This document shows positions 1 to 7,033 of a stretch of 12,959 bases of DNA, piece after piece. The stretch comes from an uncultured Bacilli bacterium. Lineage in GTDB: Bacteria; Bacillota_I; Bacilli_A; RF39; UBA660. The DNA lies in contig CANQZL010000024.1 of the NCBI GenBank assembly GCA_947628325.1, positions 1 through 12,959 of the forward strand, written 5' to 3'. Each line of letters opens with the position of its first letter. Positions within the stretch are counted from its first letter, which is position 1. The position numbers and the translations under genes were made by a program. Under the pieces are notes generated by a model. That model worked only from the letters and a program-made list of their open reading frames with translations. It did not search any database and was not told where the DNA came from.

Positions 1-48
1 GATTTTATTATTGTCGATAAGGGAATTTATAATATTATAAAGAATTAA
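1..48 (+). CDS. 3' end of an upstream gene (partial, hypothetical)
   Basis: The first 15 codons are open in frame 1 and end at TAA (46-48), with residues ending in GIYNIIKN. An intrinsic terminator starts three bases later, which favours this frame as a true gene end over frame 2, whose stop lies at 38-40. The fragment is too short to assign a family. In several endospore formers recN precedes spoIVB, but these residues give no support for that identity. Confidence 0.4.
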   Translation, partial: DFIIVDKGIYNIIKN

Positions 49-50
49 GA

Positions 51-79
51 ACATAAAGCAAATACTTTATGTTTTTTAA
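51..79 (+). terminator. Intrinsic terminator of the upstream gene
   Basis: A perfect 8-bp stem, ACATAAAG (51-58) with CTTTATGT (65-72), has a 6-nt loop and is followed by a T-rich run. It lies immediately after the stop at 46-48 and separates that gene from spoIVB. Confidence 0.75.
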
Positions 80-146
80 TTATTTTTGGTATTAATTGGT
101 TTAATATATTAAGAGATTTATCCGATAATAATATTAGGTGGTCTAG

Positions 147-1112
147 ATGAAAAAGATTATATGGTTACTTATATTAATACTAATGCCTTTATCAGTTCTT
201 GCATATAGTGAATATATTATTCCCGGAGGAAATACTCTAGGTATTGAAGTTAATAGTAAAGGAATAATAGTAGTAGGTTTTTATAAGGTAAATGGGGAAT
301 ATATAAATCAAGATTTAAATGTTGGTGATAAAATAATTAAAGTTCATAATACTGAAGTTCATTCTACAGATGATTTAGTTAGTTTAATAAATAAATATAT
401 GGAAAATAATCAAGTTGAAATAACATATACACGAGATAATAAAAATTATATATATAATTTAGAATTAAGTTTATTAAATGGTTCTTATCGTACAGGATTA
501 TATGTAAAATCAGATATTATTGGTATAGGAACATTAACATATATAGATCCTGAAACTAATATTTATGGTGCCTTAGGTCATGGGCTTAACTTAAGTAAGA
601 CAAATGAACGTATCGAGATAGATACAGGTTATACTTATGATGCCCAAGTAACAAGTTTTACTAGAAGTATCGATGGTAATCCAGGAAGTAAAAATGCTAA
701 TATAAATAAAGAATCTTTATTTGGAACAATTATTAAAAATACAAATTATGGTATTTTTGGTCAAACAAAAACTTTAACTAATCAAGAATTATTAAAAATA
801 GCTACTTTAGATGAAGTATCTTTAGGAAAAGCATATATAAGAACAACAAATACTAATAATGAGATAAAAGATTATGAAATAAAAATTCTTGAAATAAATA
901 AAAGTAATTTAGATAAAAATATTTATTTTGAAGTAGTAGATAAAGAGTTATTAAAAATGAGTGGAGGTATTGTTCAAGGAATGAGTGGCTCACCAATTAT
1001 TCAAGGAAATAAAATAGTTGGTGCAGTAACAAGAGTTTTAGTTGATGATGTCAAAAAGGGATATGGCATAAGTATTATTAAAATGTTAGAAGAAGGCGAA
1101 AAAAATAATTAA
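147..1112 (+). CDS. spoIVB: SpoIVB-like serine peptidase (S55), sporulation sigma-K checkpoint protease
   Basis: In known endospore formers SpoIVB is made in the forespore, crosses into the space between the two membranes, and cleaves SpoIVFA to trigger pro-sigma-K processing. Residues 1-19 are a hydrophobic signal or anchor segment ending near VLA. Residues about 28-108 form a PDZ-like domain (VGDKIIKVHN). The S55 peptidase domain follows, with a complete candidate triad: His145 in GALGHGL, Asp265 in VVDKELLK, and Ser280 in GIVQGMSGSP. The Asp-Ser spacing of 15 residues equals that recalled for Bacillus subtilis (Asp363/Ser378). The protein is 321 residues against roughly 425 in B. subtilis; the shortening lies before the peptidase domain. 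The motif after the serine reads AVTRV where Bacillus has AVTHV. ATG 147 is preceded by AGGTGG (136-141). The gene is alone in its unit, and spo0A, the usual downstream neighbour, is absent. No convincing sigma-F or sigma-G promoter could be pinned down. Confidence 0.93.
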   Translation: MKKIIWLLILILMPLSVLAYSEYIIPGGNTLGIEVNSKGIIVVGFYKVNGEYINQDLNVGDKIIKVHNTEVHSTDDLVSLINKYMENNQVEITYTRDNKNYIYNLELSLLNGSYRTGLYVKSDIIGIGTLTYIDPETNIYGALGHGLNLSKTNERIEIDTGYTYDAQVTSFTRSIDGNPGSKNANINKESLFGTIIKNTNYGIFGQTKTLTNQELLKIATLDEVSLGKAYIRTTNTNNEIKDYEIKILEINKSNLDKNIYFEVVDKELLKMSGGIVQGMSGSPIIQGNKIVGAVTRVLVDDVKKGYGISIIKMLEEGEKNN

Positions 1113-1125
1113 AGCATTCTTGATA

Positions 1126-1154
1126 TTGAAAAATAAATTGTAGTATGTTAAAAT
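1126..1154 (+). promoter_or_regulatory. Sigma-A promoter for the 1181 gene
   Basis: TTGAAA (1126-1131), a 17-bp spacer and TAAAAT (1149-1154), with a TGn extension at 1146-1148. Transcription should begin near 1161, a short distance before the ribosome binding site AAGGGGG (1167-1173). Confidence 0.7.
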
Positions 1155-1155
1155 A

Positions 1156-1180
1156 GTTCCCATCGTAAGGGGGCTTTTTT
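1156..1180 (+). terminator. Short hairpin plus T6 overlapping the 1181 ribosome binding site
   Basis: GTTCCC (1156-1161) can pair with GGGGGC (1169-1174), including two G-U pairs, across a 7-nt loop. Six T residues follow directly before the ATG at 1181. This could end transcripts reading through from spoIVB while masking the Shine-Dalgarno on those RNAs. RNAs started from the promoter at 1126-1154 would lack most of the left arm. The stem is short, so the role is uncertain. Confidence 0.35.
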
Positions 1181-2524
1181 ATGCCAAAAAGTATTTTTGA
1201 AAGACAAAATGAATTAATAGAATCTCTAAAAGTTAAAATCTTATTATTAGTAGATAAGTATCGTAAATGTCGTGAAAAATTAAGTTTTGATTATTTGTCT
1301 TCAAAAGTTAGCGAATCTATATACTTAGCTGGATTAAATAAAAGCTTAATAGAATACAATCCTGAAATACCAGAACAATATCAGTTATCGCAAGATGAAA
1401 TAGACTTTCTTAAAAACAATGCAGATTTATCAAAAGATGGGGATGTAACTCTTAGGGTAATTAATCAAAAACATATAAAAAAGAAAGAACTTTTAGATAA
1501 AATATTACAAAGTATTCAAATACCATATTATTTAAGTTCTTTAAGTGAAAAAGAGCAGAAAAACGTCTTTGCTGAAGCAGTTACCAATTATTATAATGGT
1601 TTAATTATAAAACAAGAGAATACGATAAAGGTATATCAAGAAAGATATCACGAAAGATGTGAAATATTTATTGAATATAATAATGCCATAAAAAAACGTA
1701 ACGATTTGTTGCATAAAAAGAATAGTTTCTTAAAACGTCTTAATAATAGTACAGCAGATAATTTTATGGATTTAGTAAAAGAATTTTATCAATTAGATCT
1801 TTCTTATTATGATTGGTATATTAAGAAAGATCAAGAAGAACAAAATAAATCTACGGGAATTAACCATTCCTTTAAAAGAAAAGATAAGAATTCTTCTTTA
1901 GAAGAAGTTTCTTCTAATGTTGATGATTTGATTGATATAGTTTATTTATTAAGAAGATACAATGATAATTTACATAATTTTGTAGAAGAAGCTCTTACAA
2001 TTGAAAGAAGAAGTCCTCAACATAGTCTTTATGAAGGAGAAAATTATAATTATTTATTCTTATATGAACTATTTTTAAAACATGCTAAATTAAAAGAATT
2101 TATTCCATTTTTAGAAAGTTTAAGTCCTTCTAGCGATATTGAAGAAGCTTTTAAAAAATATTTTTTATCCTTGTATGGTGAAAAAAGATATATAAAAAAA
2201 GCAGAATTTTTACGAAAATTACGTTGTGATGTTGTAGGCTTTTATGAAAAAGAGATTAATCGCTTAAATGAAACTTTAGAAAATAAACATCTTCAAATAA
2301 AAAACGATTTGAAAGACTTGAAAAGAGAATCAAATAAATCAGTTAATTATATAAATAAACCTTTAAGACAAAGCCAAGTAGGTAAAGCTCATTTTGAAGG
2401 TCTAACAGAACAAGAACAAGAAGAATTATATGAAGATTTAAAAAATATTTTAAGTAATATACCTCATTTAAATAAAGGCGAAAATTTAACTTTAAAATTA
2501 AATCATACACAAAGAAATGCATAG
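1181..2524 (+). CDS. Hypothetical helical/coiled-coil protein, 447 aa
   Basis: I do not recognise this family. The protein has no signal peptide and no membrane segment, so it should be cytoplasmic. It is rich in Lys, Glu, Leu and Asn. Long helical stretches with coiled-coil character lie at about residues 95-190 and 340-385, separated by a Ser/Lys/Asn-rich linker near 222-246. Aromatic, acidic helices such as YLFLYELFLKHAKLKEF lie at about 291-307. The C-terminal 60 residues are polar and include an acidic EQEQEELYEDL-type helix. No catalytic or nucleotide-binding motif is visible. ATG 1181 has AAGGGGG (1167-1173) seven bases upstream and its own promoter. The last codons form the left arm of the following terminator, so it is a single-gene unit. 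A scaffold or structural role is possible, but that is only a guess from composition. Confidence 0.88.
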   Translation: MPKSIFERQNELIESLKVKILLLVDKYRKCREKLSFDYLSSKVSESIYLAGLNKSLIEYNPEIPEQYQLSQDEIDFLKNNADLSKDGDVTLRVINQKHIKKKELLDKILQSIQIPYYLSSLSEKEQKNVFAEAVTNYYNGLIIKQENTIKVYQERYHERCEIFIEYNNAIKKRNDLLHKKNSFLKRLNNSTADNFMDLVKEFYQLDLSYYDWYIKKDQEEQNKSTGINHSFKRKDKNSSLEEVSSNVDDLIDIVYLLRRYNDNLHNFVEEALTIERRSPQHSLYEGENYNYLFLYELFLKHAKLKEFIPFLESLSPSSDIEEAFKKYFLSLYGEKRYIKKAEFLRKLRCDVVGFYEKEINRLNETLENKHLQIKNDLKDLKRESNKSVNYINKPLRQSQVGKAHFEGLTEQEQEELYEDLKNILSNIPHLNKGENLTLKLNHTQRNA

Positions 2525-2558
2525 TAATATAATTATTGTCTAGACATTTCTTTTTTTT
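2511..2558 (+). terminator. Intrinsic terminator overlapping the 2524 stop
   Basis: AAAGAAATG (2511-2519) pairs with CATTTCTTT (2545-2553). An inner stem, ATAGTAAT (2521-2528) with ATTATTGT (2532-2539), can extend it, and T residues follow. The last codons and TAG stop of the 1181 gene (2522-2524) lie inside the hairpin. Confidence 0.75.
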
Positions 2559-2568
2559 ACGCAAATAA

Positions 2569-2586
2569 TATAATTTATGATATAAT
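2569..2586 (+). promoter_or_regulatory. -10 region(s) for the 2611-4012 unit
   Basis: Two TATAAT boxes occur, at 2569-2574 and 2581-2586. The second has a TGn extension (TGATATAAT, 2578-2586). A weak -35, TTTACG (2556-2561), is 19 bp from the second box. The extended -10 probably carries the promoter. Confidence 0.6.
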
Positions 2587-2610
2587 TTCTATAGTATAGG
2601 AGAATATAAG

Positions 2611-3696
2611 ATGGGGAAATCAAGATTACTAAAAAATATACTATTTATTTTATCCATTATTGTTATTTGTTTAGTTGTTTTCTTTGGATATTATTTTATA
2701 CGTGGTGAAAAGAATCCTTTAATAAGTATTATTGAAGATATGAATGAAAATAAGGAAAAAGAAAATAATAAATCAAAAATGTTAGATAATCATAATGGAA
2801 TTTATACCTATAAAGATGATTTAAATGGGACTAAATTTATCTATTCTGGGTGTAGTATTTCCTCAATTAATTATAGTATTTTAGTAATGAATGATAAATT
2901 TTATCAATATAAAAATAGTTGTATGGGAACTTATTTAATTGAAGAGGGAAACACAACTGATTTAGATATCAAACTTGATGAAGAAAAAAACATTTATGTT
3001 ATTCATCATCAAGATAAAGACTATCAAAAAGATTTTATAACAAATAATATAGTTTTAAATAATGATATATCTAAAAAACTTAATGCAATTAATTTAGATA
3101 ATTATGAATTAATTATAAGAGAAACAGAATTTGAGGGTAACTATTATGATATAAATGCTAATATTAACGGAATATCTTCTAGTTTAAATTTACTCTTTAA
3201 TAAAAATAGTGATGGTTCTTTTACAGTTGCTATAGTTCCTCCAAGATCTAAAGATAAAATACTTTATTCTCATAATATTCGAGATTATAATTTTTTACCA
3301 AAATTATATCCATATGGTAAAAGCGTTGTAGCACTTGAAACAGAAAGAAATCAAGATGACAATTCTAAATTTGCTCATCGAATTAATGTTGTTAATGAAG
3401 ATGGAGTAATTTATAGTGTAAAGCAAATGTTTCCTATAACCATTGATAATACAGTATTAACTGATGAAAATAGTGTCTATATAATGTTTGATGAAAAAGT
3501 AAGATATTTTAGAATGTTTGTTGGTTACGATGATAAAATGTGTGTTGAAAATAGTGCGAGTGATAATATTACATATTATGAATTTAAAATAGATTATAAT
3601 TATGCTGATAAAAATTTCTCTAAACCAGTCTTTGTCAAAGCTGGACGAGAAAAAGAAGGATGCAGTTATATTAATACATTTTTAGGAGGTAATTAA
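2611..3696 (+). CDS. Single-pass exported protein of unknown function, 361 aa
   Basis: No family was recognised. Residues 1-8 are basic and 9-30 are a strongly hydrophobic segment followed by RGEK, which fits an N-terminal membrane anchor with the rest outside the cell. There is no lipobox; Cys20 lies within the hydrophobic stretch. A Glu/Asn/Lys linker (about 40-60) leads to a mixed domain rich in Tyr, Asp and Asn (about 63-361) that looks beta-rich, with strand-like segments such as SVVALETE and NSVYIMFDEKVRYFRMFVGY. Four cysteines lie outside the anchor (81, 104, 311, 351), enough for two disulfides. ATG 2611 follows AGGAGA (2598-2603). The next gene starts two bases after the stop, and its Shine-Dalgarno sits in the last codons of this gene, so the two are probably translated together. 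Confidence 0.88.
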   Translation: MGKSRLLKNILFILSIIVICLVVFFGYYFIRGEKNPLISIIEDMNENKEKENNKSKMLDNHNGIYTYKDDLNGTKFIYSGCSISSINYSILVMNDKFYQYKNSCMGTYLIEEGNTTDLDIKLDEEKNIYVIHHQDKDYQKDFITNNIVLNNDISKKLNAINLDNYELIIRETEFEGNYYDINANINGISSSLNLLFNKNSDGSFTVAIVPPRSKDKILYSHNIRDYNFLPKLYPYGKSVVALETERNQDDNSKFAHRINVVNEDGVIYSVKQMFPITIDNTVLTDENSVYIMFDEKVRYFRMFVGYDDKMCVENSASDNITYYEFKIDYNYADKNFSKPVFVKAGREKEGCSYINTFLGGN

Positions 3697-3697
3697 A

Positions 3698-4012
3698 ATG
3701 GTTGAAGGAATCATAACATTAATAGGTTTATGTTTAACATTTTTTCCAGCTTTAATATATTTCAACTACTTATTAAATCATGTAAACAAAAAGACAAGGT
3801 TTGATTTTCATTTAGAACTTGTTAATGATAAAAAAGGTCGTTTTGGAGTAGTTATAGCTTATTTAGAAAGAATTATCTTTGGTGCATCTATATGCCTTCT
3901 CGGGATATTAATGAGTGAATTTTTCCATAATGAAGTAGTCTTTATATTATTAGTTATTTTGGTAATTTTATATACTATAGTAAAATACATTGATTTAAAT
4001 AATGAAAAGTAA
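3698..4012 (+). CDS. Small membrane protein, 104 aa, probably three membrane segments
   Basis: Hydrophobic segments lie at about residues 5-26, 52-74 and 77-97, with a charged loop NKKTRFDFHLELVNDKKGR at 30-48 and a polar C terminus. No family was recognised. The ribosome binding site AGGAGG (3684-3689) is perfect, eight bases before ATG 3698, and lies inside the end of the preceding gene, so expression is coupled to it. The partner encodes a single-pass exported protein, so an envelope pair is plausible but unproven. A strong hairpin follows the stop. Confidence 0.85.
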   Translation: MVEGIITLIGLCLTFFPALIYFNYLLNHVNKKTRFDFHLELVNDKKGRFGVVIAYLERIIFGASICLLGILMSEFFHNEVVFILLVILVILYTIVKYIDLNNEK

Positions 4013-4038
4013 AAAAAGAAGATGATATCTTCTTTTTT
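4012..4038 (+). terminator. Strong terminator after the 3698 gene
   Basis: A perfect 12-bp stem, AAAAAAGAAGAT (4012-4023) and ATCTTCTTTTTT (4027-4038), with a 3-nt GAT loop. It has A and T tracts on opposite sides and starts at the stop codon of the preceding gene. Confidence 0.9.
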
Positions 4039-4041
4039 ATG

Positions 4042-4050
4042 TGATATAAT
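4042..4050 (+). promoter_or_regulatory. Extended -10 promoter for the 4088-6714 unit
   Basis: TGATATAAT (4042-4050) is a consensus -10 with a TGn extension just downstream of the terminator. No good -35 is present 16-18 bp upstream, which is tolerable for an extended -10 promoter. Confidence 0.6.
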
Positions 4051-4087
4051 ATTATATAGTAGGGATTTATTTAAGGGGTGATACTTA

Positions 4088-4408
4088 GTGAAGTTTAAAG
4101 AGGAATTCCTTAATGAACTAGTTAAAAGACTTAAGGAAAATATGGATATAATTGAATCAAGTTTTAATTTATCTGAAATTCGTCTTATAAAATCTAAAAT
4201 TACTAATGTAGAGCCTTTGGAATATCGCTTATCCATATTAATGGAAGATAATCCATATTTATTTTTAAATAAATTAGTATATTGTATTATTAATAAACAA
4301 GAAGTTAGAGTAACTACATCCAATATAGCTTGTGATTTATTACTTGAATTAATTAATTTAATAATGGATGAATTTGCTTTAGAAAGGATTGGTAAAATTG
4401 CAAGTTAA
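4088..4408 (+). CDS. Hypothetical small protein, 106 aa, GTG start
   Basis: A soluble, mostly helical protein with no signal peptide, no membrane segment and one or two short amphipathic helices (KEEFLNELVKRLKENMDI; about residues 3-20). Its C-terminal half (CDLLLELINLIMDEFALERIG) is also helical. No family was recognised. The start is GTG at 4088, chosen because AAGGGG (4073-4078) lies nine bases upstream and no in-frame ATG is better placed. It is the first gene of a four-gene unit; the end overlaps the start of the next gene by about 11 to 20 bases. Its position before zinc-ribbon membrane proteins hints at a shared process but gives no function. Confidence 0.75.
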   Translation: MKFKEEFLNELVKRLKENMDIIESSFNLSEIRLIKSKITNVEPLEYRLSILMEDNPYLFLNKLVYCIINKQEVRVTTSNIACDLLLELINLIMDEFALERIGKIAS

Positions 4409-4610
4409 TAAAAATTTTAGAAACGATTTAAGATTAAGTTATTTAAATCTATTAGCTGATTATGAAATAGAAGATGAATTTAAAAATCAATTTGTTCAAG
4501 CAAGTGAATATATTGAAGAAGTGACTAGAAAGAATAGAAACAAAAGTAACCTTTCTAAAGTTAAGGCAATTTTGTCCTTTGCTAATAAGCAAAATAGAAT
4601 AAAAATGTAG
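4398..4610 (+). CDS. Hypothetical small basic protein, about 70 aa, TTG start
   Basis: The frame is open to TAG at 4608-4610. No ATG exists near the front. TTG at 4398 is preferred because AAGGA (4384-4388) is nine bases upstream; an earlier TTG at 4389 would be only one base from that site and would give 73 residues. The protein is helical and rich in Lys, Arg and Asn. Its C-terminal third (RKNRNKSNLSKVKAILSFA) is strongly basic. No family was recognised. It overlaps the end of the preceding gene and lies 11 bases before the zinc-ribbon gene, so translation is probably coupled through the unit. The open frame, the spacing and the lack of a competing gene support it, but its small size keeps confidence moderate. 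Confidence 0.65.
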   Translation: MQVNKNFRNDLRLSYLNLLADYEIEDEFKNQFVQASEYIEEVTRKNRNKSNLSKVKAILSFANKQNRIKM

Positions 4611-4621
4611 AGGTGATATAA

Positions 4622-5602
4622 ATGAGATGTCCAAAATGTGGAGCATTTATGGAAGATGGCAAAGACATCTGTTTAATGTGTGGCACTAACGTCAAAACTT
4701 TTGGTGGACCAAATATGATGAGTAGTAATCAACCAAATAGTTTTAATAACTTTGCCAATAACTTTAATAATGCTAATAACAATACAAATGCTTTTAGTGC
4801 TAATGGTTTTAATAATATGAACCAAGGCTATAATAATTTTAATAATGGTAACTTTAACAATGTTAACTATAACCAAAATTTTGGCTCTGGTATGGATTCA
4901 TTTGGTCAAGGACAAGGACCTAGTTTTCCTAATCAAAAGAACAATTTCAACAATGCAAATGATTACCGAAATGTTTCATATGACAATATAAAAAGTGAAG
5001 ATAAAGATATTTTTGACTTTTTCTCAGAAAACAAAAAAGTTTTAAAGTTCTTAGGCGTTCTTCTTTTAATTTTAGGTTTATCTTTCGCTGCATATAAATA
5101 TTATGAACATCGTACTAAACCAGCCAAAATAGAACCAGTAATGCAAAATTTATATTATGAAATTGATAGTAGTTTTCAAGCTGTTTCAGAAAACAATAAT
5201 GGTGCAGTTATTTATTCTAAAAGTGGCGATAAAGGAAGTGCGTGTTCTATCTCCATTTCAACTGGTTCTAGTACCGAAGGCGATCATGTTAAAGAATACT
5301 TTAGTTCTCTAAAAAAGAATTTGGAACCAGAACTTGATAATAATTTAAATGTTGTTAACGAATTAGATATTTACACACCTCAAGATAGCAGTTTTACATT
5401 AAATAATACAACTTGGTATTACTTAAATATCTTTTATAAGAAAGATAAAAAATCTGAACCAACAACTTTAAGATATAAATATATGACATCATTATATAAA
5501 GGCTTTTATTATGACATAGCTTTAATTAATAATAGTAATGATGCTCAGTGTAATGCATCATTAGATAATTTTGCCAAATCATTAATGTTTATTGATGTAT
5601 AA
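4622..5602 (+). CDS. Zinc-ribbon membrane protein with Asn-rich linker, paralogue 1
   Basis: Residues 3-20 form a four-cysteine zinc ribbon (CPKC at 3-6, CLMC at 17-20). Residues about 30-115 are a low-complexity Asn/Phe/Gly/Gln linker with many FNN and NNN units. A membrane segment lies at about 140-158, followed by YKYYEHR and an outer domain (about 170-326). The outer domain has two cysteines (208 and 310) that match two in the next gene (252 and 348), so a disulfide is likely there. Small N-terminal zinc ribbons joined to one membrane segment occur widely in low-GC Gram-positives, usually without an assigned function. The ribbon should be cytoplasmic if the C-terminal domain is exported. 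ATG 4622 follows GAGGTGAT (4610-4617). The next gene is a tandem paralogue 14 bases downstream. I cannot name a substrate or partner. Confidence 0.88.
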   Translation: MRCPKCGAFMEDGKDICLMCGTNVKTFGGPNMMSSNQPNSFNNFANNFNNANNNTNAFSANGFNNMNQGYNNFNNGNFNNVNYNQNFGSGMDSFGQGQGPSFPNQKNNFNNANDYRNVSYDNIKSEDKDIFDFFSENKKVLKFLGVLLLILGLSFAAYKYYEHRTKPAKIEPVMQNLYYEIDSSFQAVSENNNGAVIYSKSGDKGSACSISISTGSSTEGDHVKEYFSSLKKNLEPELDNNLNVVNELDIYTPQDSSFTLNNTTWYYLNIFYKKDKKSEPTTLRYKYMTSLYKGFYYDIALINNSNDAQCNASLDNFAKSLMFIDV

Positions 5603-5616
5603 AAAGGAGGGATTAA

Positions 5617-6714
5617 ATGAAAAGGTGCCCAAAGTGTGGAACAATACTTGATGATTCAAAAAAATCTTGTTATATGTGTGGCACTGTTTTAAAAAATAAT
5701 AACTCTTTAAATTTTGGAGATTCATTTGATAAACAAATTGGTGCTACTATAACAAATAATCAAGGTAACGTATTTGGTAATAATAAAAGTGGAAATATGG
5801 CAAATCCCATAGGAAATATGAATAATAATACTTTTTATTCTCAAAATGGTAATGCTACTAACTATTATCAAAATCATTTAAATTCTTCAAGACCTCCACA
5901 ATTTGATAATAGAACAGCTTTAGAAAAATCATTTTCTGCAGATAATCGTTTTCAAAATAATAATATGCCCCAAAATCAGAATAGTGCTAACTTTTCAGTA
6001 AGTTGGAGTTCTAAAAATCCAACTAATAATAAAAACAATTCTAGAAAAGTAAATAATACAAAAAAATTAATACAAAAAAATCCTAAAATAAAAGAAAATA
6101 AGCCTATTCCAAATAATAACAATATAAATTGGGGAAACAACTTAGTTGAAAAAGAACCAAAGGGGAAATTCCATTTAAGCTTAAGTTTTGTGTTTAATAC
6201 AGTTTGCTTTATACTATTTCTTGGAGCAATGGTTCTTGTTTATTTTAAATATATAAGAAAAGATGAAAATAAAAATGCTGAATTAGGAGGTTTAGTTTAT
6301 ACCATTGATAAAAATTTCAATTTAAAAACAGATGATAATTTTAGTCGATATTATACCAGTGGAGATGATTGTGCTGTAAGAATTAGTTATGGTAATACTA
6401 ATGATGTAGATACTTTTATTGATGAATATTATAATCAAGTAAAAGAAGAATACAGTGAAGAAGATGGTTTTATGACCAAAATGGAAGAATTAAAAATAAA
6501 TGGAAATGTATGGTATGAAATAGAAGTTATTGATTTTCAAGATAATCCAGCAGCTTCTAGTGGTTTCTCGGCTACAGCAAAATATCGATTTATTTCAATG
6601 ATATATGAAGGAACATTTTATGACATAAGGTATGTTAATTTAAAAAATGATAGTACATGTTCTGCTATGTATGACTCTTTTATTACTACTTTAGCTTTAA
6701 AAGAAAATAAATAA
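5617..6714 (+). CDS. Zinc-ribbon membrane protein with Asn-rich linker, paralogue 2
   Basis: The layout is the same as in the preceding gene. The four-cysteine ribbon has CPKC at residues 4-7 and CYMC at 18-21. A long Asn/Ser/Gln linker (about 26-150) becomes Lys/Pro-rich near 149-165. A membrane segment lies at about 188-210, and an outer domain at about 215-365. Its outer domain aligns by eye with the paralogue: an initial Tyr-x-Ile-Asp segment, a Cys-x-(V/S)-(R/S)-I strand (Cys252), a Val/Asn-x-x-W-Y strand, an (R/K)Y(R/K)-x-(I/M) strand, a G-x-(F/Y)-Y-D strand, and the late Cys348. The linker has diverged far more than the ribbon and the outer domain. ATG 5617 follows a strong AAGGAGGG (5604-5611). 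It is the last gene of the 4088 unit; no strong terminator is visible before the next promoter. Confidence 0.88.
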   Translation: MKRCPKCGTILDDSKKSCYMCGTVLKNNNSLNFGDSFDKQIGATITNNQGNVFGNNKSGNMANPIGNMNNNTFYSQNGNATNYYQNHLNSSRPPQFDNRTALEKSFSADNRFQNNNMPQNQNSANFSVSWSSKNPTNNKNNSRKVNNTKKLIQKNPKIKENKPIPNNNNINWGNNLVEKEPKGKFHLSLSFVFNTVCFILFLGAMVLVYFKYIRKDENKNAELGGLVYTIDKNFNLKTDDNFSRYYTSGDDCAVRISYGNTNDVDTFIDEYYNQVKEEYSEEDGFMTKMEELKINGNVWYEIEVIDFQDNPAASSGFSATAKYRFISMIYEGTFYDIRYVNLKNDSTCSAMYDSFITTLALKENK

Positions 6715-6737
6715 TACTTTTTATATTAAAAAAATTA

Positions 6738-6746
6738 TGATATTAT
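6738..6746 (+). promoter_or_regulatory. Extended -10 promoter for the 6774-9138 unit
   Basis: TGATATTAT (6738-6746) is a TGn-extended -10. A weak -35-like TTTTTA (6718-6723) is 17 bp upstream of the TATTAT box. It lies in the 59-base gap after the 5617 gene. Confidence 0.5.
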
Positions 6747-6773
6747 AGAAAAAGAATGATAGGGGATGATAAA

Positions 6774-7031
6774 ATGGATATAAATATGGAGGAATTAGTT
6801 ACGTATCGCCAACAATTAGAAAGTGAATATGATAAATTAGAAAAAGAAATTTCTAAATTATATGCTGAAAGCGATTTAAAACATGTTCAAGAAAAAGAAA
6901 ATATTCAAAATTTAGTAGATGAACAATTAGATTTAATTGATTTAATCATAAGTAATTTAGAAAATACACCTAAAATGTATAAAGAACTTTTAAAAATAGA
7001 AGATCAATATAAAAAAATAGTGGGTGAGTAA
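6774..7031 (+). CDS. Hypothetical coiled-coil protein, 85 aa
   Basis: Nearly the whole protein is a charged amphipathic helix, with heptad-like Leu/Ile spacing from about residue 5 to 80 (for example LVTYRQQLESEYDKLEKEI). It has no cysteine and no membrane segment, and no family was recognised. ATG 6774 is chosen because AGGGG (6761-6765) sits eight bases upstream. An ATG at 6756 in the same frame would add six residues but lacks a Shine-Dalgarno. The stop is two bases before the next start, so it is expressed with the 614-residue protein, for which it could be a helical partner. That pairing is inference. Confidence 0.8.
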   Translation: MDINMEELVTYRQQLESEYDKLEKEISKLYAESDLKHVQEKENIQNLVDEQLDLIDLIISNLENTPKMYKELLKIEDQYKKIVGE

Positions 7032-7033
7032 AC

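Noticed and set aside
80..146. Sigma-F/sigma-G promoter for spoIVB
   Set aside because: The region is AT-rich and gives several weak partial matches, but none has both boxes at the right spacing.
2343..2564. Minus-strand 73-codon open frame
   Set aside because: It overlaps the end of the 1181 gene and its terminator, and has no start signals.
3859..4323. 154-codon open frame on the minus strand
   Set aside because: It runs across the ends of two plus-strand genes and a strong terminator, has no ribosome binding site, and its residues reflect the complement of plus-strand codons.
4452..4646. Minus-strand 64-codon open frame
   Set aside because: It is antisense to two plus-strand genes and their ribosome binding site, with no promoter or Shine-Dalgarno of its own.
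4673..4876. Minus-strand open frame rich in Ile and Val
   Set aside because: It is the complement of the Asn-rich linker codons and not a membrane protein.
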